Shown: positions 49,501-60,293 of the stretch, in pieces
Numbering within the stretch: position 1 is the stretch's first letter
Layout of the letters: every line of letters begins with the position of its first letter
Assembly: GCA_002897115.2 (NCBI GenBank)
Contig: BCIH01000010.1
Span: 684,288 to 748,287 of the forward strand
Reading direction: 5' to 3'
Length of the DNA stretch: 64,000 nucleotides
Source: Prototheca cutis
Taxonomy: Eukaryota; Chlorophyta; Trebouxiophyceae; Chlorellales; Chlorellaceae
The notes under the pieces: generated by a model
Databases searched by the model: none
What the model saw: only the letters and a program-made list of their open reading frames with translations
Told to the model about the DNA's origin: nothing
Position numbers and translations under genes: made by a program

Positions 49501-52246
49501 CCTGCCGCAGCCTGGCAAGATCCACCGGCCTTACGCTTCGCTCAACAACAAGTGCATGGAGCTGCGCAAGGTGCGTGTGCGCGCGCGCGCGCGCGCGCGC
49601 GCGTGTGTTTTGGTGGTGGAATGTTCCTTTTGTACCAGTGCCAGGCCACCTGACCCGGCCCAACTCCAAACAGTCAACACGGCCATCCAACACCTGATCG
49701 CAGCTGTGCAACCACCCGATGCTGAGCTACCCGCCGCTGGACTGGAGCGGGGGGGGGCCATCCATCGTGCGCCAGTGCGGCAAGCTGGTGGTCCTGGACC
49801 GAGTGCTGATGAAACTGTATGCCACGGGGCACAGGGTACTGCTGTTCAGTACCATGACGCGCCTGCTGGACTTGCTGGGCGAGTACCTCCGCTGGCGGCC
49901 AATCCCGGACCTGGTCCTGGAAATGGCGCGCCAGACACGGGCCGGTGTGTTGGGCCAGCGGGAAGAGACCGTGGCCCCTGCGGTTGCCGATGGCATCGGG
50001 GATGCGGCTGCCAAAGACGCGACGGTGGCAACCGAGGGGACTGGCGTGGATGCGACGGTGGCAACCGGGGGTGCAGCCAACGATAATGACGCAGCTCCTG
50101 CCACTGATGGATCCGCAAAGCCCCAGGGCGCTCCAGCAGATGACGGCAATGTGGCGGGCCCCACGGGCGGTGTGGTACCGACACACAGTGGTGCCTCCGA
50201 CGGCGCTGCAGGCCCCCCTGTCCTGACGGCCATGTCGAGAAAGACGCTGGGCTTCCTGCGCATCGACGGGACGACGGCCCTGGAGGACAGGGAGGCCTTC
50301 ATCAAGGCGTTCAATGCCCCAGACTCGGAGGTCAGCGTATTCCTGCTTTCCATTCGCGCGGCCGGGCGCGGTCTCAACCTGCAGTCGGCCGACACGGTGG
50401 TCATCTACGATCCGGATCCAAACCCCAAAAACGAAGAGCAGGCCATTGCCAGGTGTCAAGGGTTCTTTTTGTGGGTGGGCGGGCGGGTGGGTAGGGGGGG
50501 GGGGCCTCTGGGCGCTGCTGACCGAACCCCGTTCATTGTTTCAGAGCGTCAGGGCCCTTTCTTGTTCCCCATCATCATTGGTCTTTGTAGGATGCGCGCA
50601 ACCTAACCCAGCCCAACACCCACCCATGCAAAACACACTACAGGTCACACCGTATCGGGCAAAAACGTGAGGTACGGGTGATCCACCTGGAGGCAGTGGC
50701 AGACCCCGTGCCGGGACAGGTGTTCAGCTCCGAACCAGGCGATGCCCGGCCACCGGGCCTGGTGCGTGGGGAACCCACTACGGTCGAAGAAGCTGCGGAA
50801 GTCGTGAAAGATCCCTCGCCTCCTGGAGGAGAGGCAGCAGAGGACAAGCGGGGTGCAGACGTGACCGTCGCTGCTGTCGATGGAGGCCATGGCAAANCCA
50901 ATGGCGCCGATGGTGCAGTCACAGAGGCAGCAGAGGCGCCGGCTATCACCACGGCCGCTGCCAGTCCAGACGCAGTGGGACCTGGTCAAGGAGGTGCCAT
51001 CCCAGCTGTGGAGCCCTCCGCGGCAGCAGCAGGGCCACCATCCACGTTGCCAGCGACGCAAACCCCAGCAGCAGCAGCAGGAGGTGCGGCGACAGCGACC
51101 ACCCCGACTCCTGGCCCCCTTCAACCTCAACGCCCCCGATCATCGTCAGCAGCACCATCATCGGCCAGCCAGCGATTGTATGCGGACAGCATCGAGTCAC
51201 TGGTGCGTAACCAGATCCAGCGTGCCAAGATTGACATGGCGAACGAGGTGATTGACGCGGGCCGGTTTGATCAACAGACGACGAACGACGAGCGCCGGCA
51301 GACGCTGGAGGCTTTGCTGGCGGATGAGGCACGGACTTCTCGGGCCCAAAACACCGTGCCCACCTGGCGGCAGTTGAACATCGAGTTGGCGCGCACGCCC
51401 GAGGAGCTTGCTGCCTTTGAGCGGCTGGACGAGGAAATCGAGTGGTGGGATCCGGCGGGCACGGACGAGGTCCCAGCCTGGATGGCCTGGACCCGTGCAG
51501 ACCTGGCCGCCGCCGCGGCCGCCGCCGCAGAGCGCGGCCGGCCCAAGGACATTTCCGCCGAACTCGCGGCGCTCACGGGGACGGTCGTCCGCCACCCCGT
51601 GCCCGCGGCCAAGCCCTTCAACCCGCGCTCCACGAAACTCATGATGCGCGGCGCAAAGAGGCCCGTCGGTCGGCCGCCCAAGCGCCGGGGTGGCGGGCGG
51701 GGTGGGGGCCGAGGTGGTGCTGTGAGGGCTCATCCCCCTGCTGCTGCAACCATCTCAGTTGAACAAGGCACCGTCACGCCCGCGGCAGAAGCCGAGGCAC
51801 CGAGGCCGCGCCGCATTTCCATCAAGCTGCCCATTGGGGGGTTTCATGGCNGTGCGGGGATGTCTGGAGTGGGCGCCACGCCGTCCGGTGCCGCTCCTGA
51901 AACCGAGGCTTCCGAGCCCGACGTCGCAGGCGGTTCCGAGCCTTCGGAACAGCCGCCGGCAATGCGCCCCGTGCACCGGGAGACCCCCGCGGCGCTGCGG
52001 CCTTCGCTGTCGGACATGGACCTGGCGGGGGGAGACCTGCTGGGTGGTGGCGACGAGGAAGAAGAAGACGAAGAGGATCGGGGCGAGGAGGACGACGCCG
52101 TGACGGTGGCGGCCGATACGGATGAGGAGGAAGACATCGGGTTCAACATCGTCACAGACGACGATGCCACAACGATGGGCGGCGGGGCAGACTGGGAACC
52201 CTCGGAAGGGTCACCCAGTGCCAAGAAGCAGCGCCTGGACGACTGA
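46516..52246 (+). CDS. BRM: SWI/SNF chromatin-remodelling ATPase, BRAHMA (SMARCA2/4) type
   Basis: ATP-driven nucleosome remodeller in the nucleus. The start gives a QLQ domain (FTPAQLDVLRCQIVLYKQLK). An HSA-like basic helical region follows in exon 47502-49221 (RAQRIEAARRELARRAEAGA). ATPase motifs: GILADEMGLGKTVQVMALIA, LIIVPNAVLVNWKAEL, the DEAQ box IIIDEAQRMKD, LSGTPLQNDLLELW. Exon 49376-49570 gives VEDVESKLPPKVSMTVRVPM. Exon 49704-50452 gives CNHPMLSYPPL, HRVLLFSTMTRLLDLLGEYL, FLRIDGTTALEDREAFIK and LSIRAAGRGLNLQSADTVVI. The last exon, 50644-52246, starts SHRIGQKREVRVIHLEAV, has a SnAC-like part (SIESLVRNQIQRAKIDMANE), an AT-hook (KRPVGRPPKRRGG) and an acidic end. No bromodomain is visible. 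One intron starts with GC (49222). The first intron is uncertain. Confidence 0.95.
49579..49603 (+). repeat. (GC)n run just inside a BRM intron
   Basis: Alternating GC starts eight bases after the donor at 49571. Such runs favour Z-DNA and also give the misleading Ala/Arg repeats in read-through frames. Confidence 0.9.
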
Positions 52247-52582
52247 CCCGAGAAAGGTGGAGAACCAGTGACGCAATGGTACCGTCCCATGCGTGGGTCC
52301 CGATGTGCCGCTGTCTTTTTTGGGCAAACAGTGCTCTCTTCCACAGCATGTGCACATGGAATGGCTGTCATGAATTTTTTTGTTGTCTGCAACAACACCA
52401 CCACCACCACAGTCTAGGATGGTGTGAAAGGGTGGGGCAAATTGGGCCCTGCTCAACCGATGCTTTGGGGTGGGGTACGATTCCAGGCAAACAGGGGCGC
52501 ACCCCACAACGGCGCCCACTCTCCACCGGGGAGAGGAGGCGCCCNNCGAGGTCACTGAGCAACGAAGTAGCTNGGNATTNCC

Positions 52583-52960
52583 TCACAGCACGCGTTCAAT
52601 GGTNCTGNTCCGCNGNNCAGGNCCTGCGGCNANNNTNGNNNNNNNNNNNNNNNNNNNNNNNNNNNNNNNNNNNNNNNNNNNNNNNNNGGNGNCNAGCTTG
52701 GTTTTGCGNTCANAAGGCGGCGGCCTTTTGCCNGTCAGGACCAGTCTCTCCCCCAGGTGGCGGATGTTGCGCACGGCGTTGACGTCGTGGTTCCACACCA
52801 CGCCACACCTCTGGCATTTGAGGATGGCGTACTTGTTCCGGGCGGTGCTGCTGTTTGGGTTGCGCGCAGTGCTGCAGGAGGGGCCATTGTCAACCGCGGG
52901 GCATCACGTCCACCGGCCTCGTCCCGGCCTGGAGCACCTGTTGCGCTTGATGCCGGCGTA
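52583..52960 (-). pseudogene. TnpB/Fanzor-like C-terminal zinc-ribbon remnant, copy B
   Basis: On the minus strand the frame reads NKYAILKCQRCGVVWNHDVN, then AVRNIRHLGERLVL. This CxxCG...W(N)xDVNAxxNI pattern is the second half of the zinc ribbon at the C terminus of IS605/IS607 OrfB (TnpB) and of eukaryotic Fanzor proteins, which are RNA-guided nucleases or relatives. Upstream in the same frame a basic stretch (GIKRNRCSRPGRGRWT) is cut by an in-frame TGA, and no RuvC active-site block was recognised. The first CxxC pair is not clear. The copy is therefore a fragment or heavily decayed. The half-motif is convincing; assignment to Fanzor rather than another OrfB relative is inference. Confidence 0.55.
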
Positions 52961-53572
52961 NCANCTGGGTGGGNGTCTTCTCTTCCGNCCCCCGCCGCAT
53001 CACGAAGGCGTGCCTCTTGTGCGTGCTTGACAACCTCAATGCCACCCTTGCGGTGCACATCCCAGGGCAGCCGCCGGTGCAGCCCTCCCTTCGAGGTCTT
53101 CCTCACGCGGCAGCAGTGCATCGTGCCAGGTGGCCCGGTGCCGATAGAGGAGCTGTCCCCAGCCCTGCAACAGCTGGCGCATCGACCAGACTGATACAGT
53201 GGCTGCACTATCCATTCCCCTGGCCCGGCTTCAATGCAGGGGGATTAGAAGGTGTTTTGACTGTGGACATCAACCGGCACCAGCCACCACAGCTCCTCAG
53301 CCCGACGATGACGCCCAGCACATGGACAACTGGCACGATCCGAACCAGCAGGCGATCGGCTGTCGGATCAGCCGCCGCCAGCGCCAGCCCAATCCCCGCT
53401 ATGCTGAACAGGATTCATCATGAGATATCCATGCTACCAGATCCCAGCAAGCTGCTGTGGACAGCCAGCTGGCCTGGCTGACCCCAAGCGGGGAACCCCA
53501 AAATAGGGACGATGCTGGACCTTCAGCCCCTTCCCCTCGCCACCCCTGAAAGACTTTGTCATCAACTGCATC

Positions 53573-53881
53573 GTGCAGTACCACATGCTGAAGAACCCAC
53601 ATGCACCGAAGGATGACCATCTTCGATTCATTCGCAAGGTGCTAAGCACCCGCTCCCCGGAATGCATCGACAAGTGGGCGGCAGAGCTAGAAGAAGAAGG
53701 GCTCTGGGCTGAAATGCCTCTCAACTCAGGCTCTGGATCCAAGAAGCAGAAGATCGGGTGGCTGGAACTGAGTCGCCAGAAGTACAAGCGGAGGACCACA
53801 GCGAGACCAGATGCAGCTGCTGAGGCCCAGAAAACGGTGGCCATGACATTGCCTGTTGCTGAACTTGATTCTGATCCCTAG
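53573..53881 (+). CDS. Repeat-borne hypothetical protein, copy B
   Basis: A 102-residue frame (MQYHMLKNPHAPKDDHLRFI) within copy B. Compared with copy A (about 4130-4437), most of the protein is kept without frameshift: LSTRSPE, ELEEEGLW, EMPLNSGSGSKK, KIGWLELSR.KY, VAELDSDP plus stop. This suggests past selection on the protein. The frame upstream (RPNPRYAEQDSS-like) is interrupted by a stop at about 53421, so the ATG used here may be internal and an intron or a mutation may separate the parts. It has a basic, NLS-like KKQKIG. No known domain is recognised. Confidence 0.4.
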   Translation: MQYHMLKNPHAPKDDHLRFIRKVLSTRSPECIDKWAAELEEEGLWAEMPLNSGSGSKKQKIGWLELSRQKYKRRTTARPDAAAEAQKTVAMTLPVAELDSDP

Positions 53882-54616
53882 ATAGATTGACCTGTCTTTG
53901 TCTGCACAGTACTTCCCTTGATTCGACAAAACAATGGGCAATTTAATGATGGTATGGAGGCATAAGACGAGATTTTCTTCTGAAATCAGCCCACACAGCA
54001 CCTGCTCTGGAGCTCAACCAGTGCATGAGCCAGGTCCTTGCCAATCCCGATCGCGCTTGCTGGCGGCGCGTTTGAAGAATGCCAAGGGCCGCCGAGCGAG
54101 AAACCGACATAATCGCAACTCCCATTTGCACCTCAATCCTTTCATTATCTCGATTTCTGGANTTTACAGGCGTTGCAGGGCCCTGCACGCGCGGTTTGGT
54201 GGGCCAAGCCTCAGCAGCTGCGCAGGCCCCGAACGTTGAAGGGCGGTTGCCCACGAGCACGCTCCTTCCTGGCCCCGCCCTGTTCTGAGACTAATCTTTG
54301 GTGCGGAATAAACATCATCGTGCAGTCGCACAAGGGGATGTTCGCACGGGAGGGCCTGGAAGGGATTGTCGAATATTGTGCAATTCACATGCTTTGTGCA
54401 GGTGCAGGTCTCGACGAAATTCAAAGCCGCGCGAGAAGTTTTTGCAACAGACGGACAGATGGAAGGAACCCTTCGCCCCGTCCCTGCACGGAATGGCGCA
54501 ACGCTCGGGCTTCGATCTGCAATAATAAAATGAAAAATGATGTATTCATGCTTTTGAACGACATTTTGACAGCCATGCTCGGCTGAGGCCACACGGCACG
54601 TCGACAGGCGGTGGCG

Positions 54617-57283
54617 ATGGAAGACCCGGAGCAGGAGCCTGGTCGCGAAGAGCCGCAACACAATGACGAATCGTGGTTGCAGAAAAAAGTGCGTGGAGAA
54701 TGCATATGATTGGCCTGGAGCGTTAGCGCGATCCATTTCACTGCCCGAAGTTGGATGGAAGCACAACCGATACCTAAACATCCCCCCCCCCGCCACCTCC
54801 CTCTGAAGCCCACCACTGCCCCCCTTCCCCACATGAAACAGCAGCCCTACTGGAAGCAGCGCTACGGAGCTAGTACATCGATGTCAGACAACGCACGGCT
54901 GCAGAGCGACGTTGCAGAGCTGAACAAGCGGCTACAGGTGGGTCGGACCGGCGGTTGCGAGGGCGCCTGGCATTTCCTTCTCTCACAGAAGACCGCATTC
55001 TAATATGCCCATCCCCACGAACACCCTGCAGGCACTGCAAAAATCGCATGAGCGCAAGGACGTGCAGCTGGCCGAGTTCAGGGCCCTGTCGGCACGGCTG
55101 CGGCAGGAGGTAGAAAGCAAAGCACGGGCACTTGCCACTACCGAACGGTCCTTGGAGCGTGCGGCTCGTGAGGCCGAACCCGCTCGGGCGGAGACTGCCC
55201 AGCTTCGTTCAACGATCGCACGACTCGAGATGCGGCTGCGCAGTCCTTGCGCACATTGCGCGGGCGCGGACAACGCGGCGGCCGGCGCCCGGGTGGCGGC
55301 CGACCGTGCAGCCCGCGAAGTCGTCACACTCAAAAGGGCGCTGGACCTTGCAGCCAAGCAGCTCACGCGGGCCTCGGGCGTGTCCATTGCCTCTGGCCTG
55401 CTGCTCACCGCCACGCAGCGCCAGGAGGAAAGTGCGGCGCAGCACCGCGATGAAATGCGGATCCAACGGGAGCAGTCGGCCGCGGTTGAGGCCGTCGCTG
55501 CACGGCGCTTGGCTGCTCTGGAAGCCGTCCTCCGGGATAAAGAAGCCCAGCTAGAAAGGTTGCATTCCGAGCGCCTCGCCGAGGCCGATCAAGCTGCTGA
55601 TCTCATAAAAGAGTTAGAAGAGAAAGTACGACAGGCTGGACGAGCCCTGGAAGACGAGCGGGAGGCAGGAGTTCGGCTGCGGCTCCAGGCAAGTGGCAAC
55701 GCAGGTTTGGGTGCAGGTTCTCTGGCAGGACTTGGGTTGGCAAAGTCGGGTGACAAATGAACGGTGCCATCCCACCTGGTATATAATCTCGACTGCTCCC
55801 TCGCTCCAGACCATGTGCCAATCAACATGCACGCATACATATATCTGGCCATGCACAGGTGCAGCAGCTGCAGGAACAGCATGCGTCTGCAGCAGCTCAG
55901 GACCGACCAGAGACACCGCAGCCCAAAGCCAGCAGCTTCTCCGTGGCTCCCGTCGCCGTTGTGGCAGAACCTGCTGGCTCGGTGACACAGAAGAAGGCCC
56001 CGGCAGCGGGACACCCGGCCAGAACCAGACCCAAAGAATCTACACGGGCAGGTGTGCAGGCTCGCGGAGGCTCACCGCAGCGCTGTGCAGCTGCTACTGC
56101 CACTGCACGGCAGCAGCATGCACCACGTGTGCACCAACACAAGAAAGCACGGCACGAACCATGCGAGGTGCAGTGTGTCGCAGCTCCTGTGGCTGACCAG
56201 ACTCCCCCTCCCACGACTAACCTCGCTCAAGTCACCAAGTCAGCAGCAGACTCGCCGGCGGCAGGACCACGCGGCCTGCAGGAGTCCAACTGGCTGTCCA
56301 GCATGGACGAAGAAATAGCGGCCATCGAGCGTGAGCTGGCCCTGTACCGGTTCAGTCCCCCCGAGAAGGANAGCGGGTTTGACGCTGCTGTCGCCGCCGG
56401 GGGCAGGTGGGGCCATGCGGACATGGAGCACCGGCCGGCGGCGGGGGGTATGCCTCCTCCCGCTGCATGGCAGGTGGCCAGCCTGAGTGACACCTGGCGC
56501 GGCGTTGTGGGCCCTGAAATGGCCGGGAGCGCCGAGCGCCCTGAACCCGCCGCATCACTGGGATCGTCCGGGGTTGGTGCTGGCCCCGGCGCTGCTCGCG
56601 GCGAGCCTAGCCTTGTCCAGGACCACTTTTTTGCGATGGACATCGCCGGTGTCACCGCCGCGCAGTCACCGAATATTGCTTCTGCTGCGTCACGCCAGGC
56701 TGGTTCACAGACGCCACCTCCCCTGATCGACCTGTCCACGCCTGAGGGTGCGGCCAGAGCACCAGGTGGAGGCTCTGGCAGAGGTACCGATGGCATTCAC
56801 AGCAGCCCATCAACAGGAGCTGCAGAGCCGCCGTCGCCTGTGCCAGTGGTCATCCAGTGGCAGCACAACCCCCTGGCGCTGGAGCACGCTCCGGGTCTGC
56901 GCACGGTTGACGACAACGAGAATGTCGATCAAAATGCCGGCAACCGTGGCCCCGCTGCCCCGGCGGGGGCCCAGCCACGGAAGCCGGCTGGCCTTAGTGT
57001 TGGTATCGTCTCCCCGGATGCCCATCGGACCGGGGATCAGCCCACGGGGCGATCGGCGCTGGTGAGCCGTGCCTGGGCAGAGGCCATCCAGGCGGCACCG
57101 GCAGGCGCCGCCGACTGGCTGGGTCTTGGGGAAGAGCCCAGTCCCGAGCGCTCGCCGGAGGCTCGGCCCCCCGCCCAGATCACGAGCCATTCAGGCTCGG
57201 CGGTGCCGCTTGCGACCCTGGGCTGCAAGCTGCCCACCAACCTCCTCGACCTGGCTGCGCTTGACTTGCCAAACCTGATGTGA
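54617..57283 (+). CDS. Coiled-coil protein, function unknown
   Basis: Exons: 54617-54688 (MEDPEQEPGREEPQHNDESW), 54842-54937 (QPYWKQRYGASTSMSDNARL), 55032-55688 and 55859-57283, all phase 0. Residues from about 35 to 270 form a long coiled coil (LQKSHERKDVQLAEFRALSA, LAEADQAADLIKELEEKV). A small CAHC pair interrupts it. The C-terminal 470 residues are disordered, rich in Ala, Pro and Ser, with one short conserved-looking helix MDEEIAAIERELALYRFSPP. The intron after RLRLQ starts GCAAGT at 55689 and leads to VQQLQEQHA, keeping the heptads. If that intron is retained, the protein stops early at 55760. No family recognised; a structural or centrosomal role would be guesswork. Confidence 0.65.
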
Positions 57284-57418
57284 GCCGACGGGCCCCGACT
57301 ATTCACTCGTGACGCTCCTCCTGATCTGTTCCGATTGCCCTGGCTGCAGAAGCAATTGCGAGGCACAGCATACAGACTGACTGCTTGTGACCGCGTGGAT
57401 GGATGCAGATTCCCCCCC

Positions 57419-57423
57419 TGTAA
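57419..57423 (+). terminator. TGTAA polyadenylation signal of the coiled-coil gene
   Basis: TGTAA 136 bases after the stop at 57283, a plausible distance for a green-algal 3' end. Confidence 0.6.
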
Positions 57424-57604
57424 CATGAATGACAACATGAAATACCAGATCTAGTTGTAGTTCTCTTGAGAGGGGGTGTTGTGGGGGTGCTGGTCCCCCC
57501 CAGCACTGATCACGGTAGCGGGCTGGACAATGACCCGGCATCAGGCCTTTGTTCATGAGAGGGGACAGGTTGGCAAAGCAGGTACACAAAATGAACCCTT
57601 TGCT

Positions 57605-59090
57605 TCAGTCGGCACCCCAGCGGGATCGCCGCCTTCCTTCACCCCAGCCCTGCCGCGGCCCGTCATGTCGACGATGGGAGGACGGTGGCCCGCCGTCCCG
57701 TCCCATCGAGCCTTCTTGGTGCATTCGCTCCGCCCTGCGCATGGCCTCCCGCTCCTCGTATGTGGCGGGCCTGCGGCCAGGGGGAGCCCGCGGCTGCGGG
57801 CTCGCCTGTCTGGCCCGTCGATCACCACCGTCCCAGTCTGTTGGTGGCGGTGAAGCCCAGTCCACGTGCCACGGCGGCAGCCGAGGGGCGGTCGCCGCGC
57901 CGTCGCCGCCTCGAGGGGGTGCAGCCCTGGGGACAGGCCCAAGCTCCGCCGGTGCCAGTGGGCGCTCCGCCTCGAGCAGCCGCCAGCGCTGCAGACTGGA
58001 CAGGCCTCCGGGGGGTGACGGCTGCATGCCAGAGCCCAACGGTGTGGCTGCCAGTCCTGTGCCCCAGCGAGGAGGTGGCAGGTCCTCCGCCATCTCGCCT
58101 TCCTCTCTGTCGGTGGTCGGCCCTGCTGCGGACACGGCGGGAACAGCTGCCTTTGCCGCTTCCTCCTCCCGAAGCACCTGCGTGCGTGCGTGCGTGCGTG
58201 CGTGTGTTTTGGAGATGAGCTCAAAAGTTACCTGTGCTCAAGACGACACTTGTTGCCCACAAAAAAAAAACAGGCAAGACAACCCTCGCTGCCAAGGTTT
58301 GCCCCCATCTTCCACAGCCCCTGTCTGGCTTCCCAGCACCTTCCGCAATCTCACCTTTTTCAGCTCGAGCACCAGCTGGTGCTTGGAGGCGGCGAGGGTC
58401 TCAAGGCGGACTGCGGCTGCTTGTGCCTCGGCTTCCTTGGCTTCGGCGTCCCGTCGAGCGGCCTNTAGTTCCGTGCGCATCAGCGCCATGCCCTCTCGCC
58501 ATGTTTTCTCCTCCGCCAGCCGGGCGGCTTCCTTAGCGAGGGAGGGGGGCCGGAACAGGAAAAGGGCTAATGACACTGGGAGCCAGACCAACCGATGGAT
58601 GGATGACAGGTCCACACCGCGCAACCAGACACCTGTCCCCTCCAGGGCGGCATAGACGCGGGCCCCCACCCCAAAAACACCAAACACAGACCTTGCGCTG
58701 GCGTTCTGCTTCCTGTGCGGCAGCTTCCTCGGCCTCTGCCGCAGCCCGCGCAAGCTCACCGGCGGCGGCACGCTCGGCGCGGGCGGCTGCTTCCTGCGCT
58801 GCTGTGTTGGCGGAGTACGGGACCTGGCCCGCTTCCATGCCCACTTCTGCCACCATGGCCGTGGGCTGTGCGGCGTCTACGAAGAACTGGAGGGCCAGCA
58901 GCTCCTCGGGGCTGCGGGGTGCCAGGCCATCCTCCACGGCCTCCCGGACCTGCGCTAGGTTGGAGGCCTCGACCAGCTCGTGCAGGAGGTGGCCCGGGAT
59001 GTGCTCACCCTCATCCGCCTCAAATACGCGGCTAGGGAGGGGGAGCAGGCCCCGCGCGGCCGCGAGGTCCTCGTAGAAGAAGGATGGCAT
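57605..59090 (-). CDS. Coiled-coil protein with Pro/Arg-rich tail, function unknown
   Basis: Three exons in phase: 58692-59090, 58355-58531 and 57605-58177, about 382 residues. The N-terminal part is a mixed helical domain (MPSFFYEDLAAARGLLPLPS, HLLHELVEASNLAQVREAVE) that could be a small folded unit. A long Ala/Glu helix follows (AERAAAGELARAAAEAEEAA) and runs over the second exon (LETLAASKHQLVLELKK). The last exon is Pro/Arg/Gly-rich with a YEEREAMRRAERM helix near the end. The donors are GTCTGT and GTGAGA. No family is recognised. The start is the first ATG of the frame; a strong upstream alternative was not seen. Confidence 0.65.
58181..58206. repeat. (CGTG)n microsatellite in intron
   Basis: About six CGTG units next to the acceptor of the last exon of the gene at 57605-59090. 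Confidence 0.9.
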
Positions 59091-60293
59091 GACCCCGAGC
59101 GTCGCACGTCACATGCTCATCTCCGCCAGACCATTGCCGTTGAGCTCCGCGGCTGGGTCGCAGTGCAAATATCGGCGATCATATATTTCGCAGGCACGAC
59201 CATGTTCGAGTCCCAATTCCTCATGACATTTCCTGCACTTGTAAACCGTGTCCGTTCCGAAGTGGTTAAGAGGGGCCCACATCACATTTGCTTCACTCCA
59301 ATTTTTTCAACACTGGGCGGACGTGTTTTCCTTTCCTACCTTGAACGGCAGAAAATGATGAAACCTTCTCGAGACTGGTCGACTCCCACCTGCACAGCAA
59401 GGGCATGTCTCCCAAACAAAGCGCCTGTTTGACCACATTCCCCGGCCGCGCCGCCCAGAGGATGGATTGGACTCCTTCTCTGCAGCAGGACAGGTCGTGC
59501 AGGGAACAGACGCACGAGGTGGTGTGCCACGGGCTGCTGCACTGCACCAACGAGGAGTGCCGGCCCCGAAAGGCGAGCATCGTCTCTGGAACAGAGACTT
59601 GATGGTGTGTCTGAACATGAGGCACATCATGCAGCACCTGCGGAAGACCGGCCAGCGGCCTCAGTGTTTCCAGTGCCCAGCGCCGCAGTGCAGATGGACA
59701 TCCATCCATCCATCCTGGGGGGTTTATAGCCTTCCCAACTGGGGTTTCGACCCTGGGAAGGGAAAGCAGTCCCAGAGGTGGTCCATCATTGAGGTGGTCC
59801 ACCTTCCTATTGCCCTGCAGAGTGTGAAAATTTGCTGCCAGTGCTTCCCAAGACCGCCAGGGATACCTGGCGCTGTTGCCGGCCGAATTGGTTGCATCAT
59901 TTTTGCCCTGCACGGTACACCCACAGCTTTCACTAACCAGAGTTTCTCTCTTGCATGGCNTGTGTTTTTACAGAGGAAAGCAAAAGTCATACGTGGGGGT
60001 TGTGGAGGTCAGGTCTCATGTTGCCACACCAGCTGTCCGTCAAGCAATGGATGTGCAGGGCAACCGGCAGGGTAACGAATAAAAGAAACAGCTGTCTGTG
60101 CAGTCATCAGTCCGTCTGTCCCGGCAGCAGTCTTTCCAGTCAATTGGCGGAGGAGTCATGCCCAGGTGTGCCTCCCAGCACCACATGGACAGGGAAAAAA
60201 TGGACCCCCTTCGGCAACCGTCACGAGCATGGGCAAGCGCTCCAAGCAACAGCCCCGGTGGGTACTGACGGGTACGTATTACGGGCCTTCTTT
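59091..60293. other. Intergenic region with decayed repeat sequence
   Basis: About 1.2 kb without a supported gene. At 59872-59908 it has one arm of the inverted repeat seen at 15190-15300. A CCAT microsatellite lies at about 59696-59717. Plus-strand frames such as 59467-60075 show no conserved motif. Confidence 0.5.

Larger units (their letters stand above)
52466..54355. repeat. Dispersed repeat, copy B (longest copy)
   Basis: Its left part, 52466 to about 53240, matches 61527 to about 62285 (copy C): both start GGGGTACGATTCCAG and share GCACGCGTTCAATGGT and the zinc-ribbon block. Its right part, 53205-54355, matches copy A. It lies directly downstream of BRM. It contains 48 N near 52640-52687 and scattered single N around it, so the left part is poorly assembled. 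No clear terminal inverted repeats or target-site duplications were found. Confidence 0.8.

Noticed and set aside
49525..49620. Arg/Ala dipeptide repeats (RARARARA) as a protein feature
   Set aside because: They come from reading the (GC)n run inside the BRM intron.
53199..54001. Minus-strand frames opposite the repeat ORF in copy B
   Set aside because: The plus frame is conserved between copies at the protein level; the minus frames are not.
59190..59230. Sequence GTTCGAGTCCC resembling a tRNA T-loop
   Set aside because: No matching D-arm, anticodon arm or acceptor stem could be folded around it.
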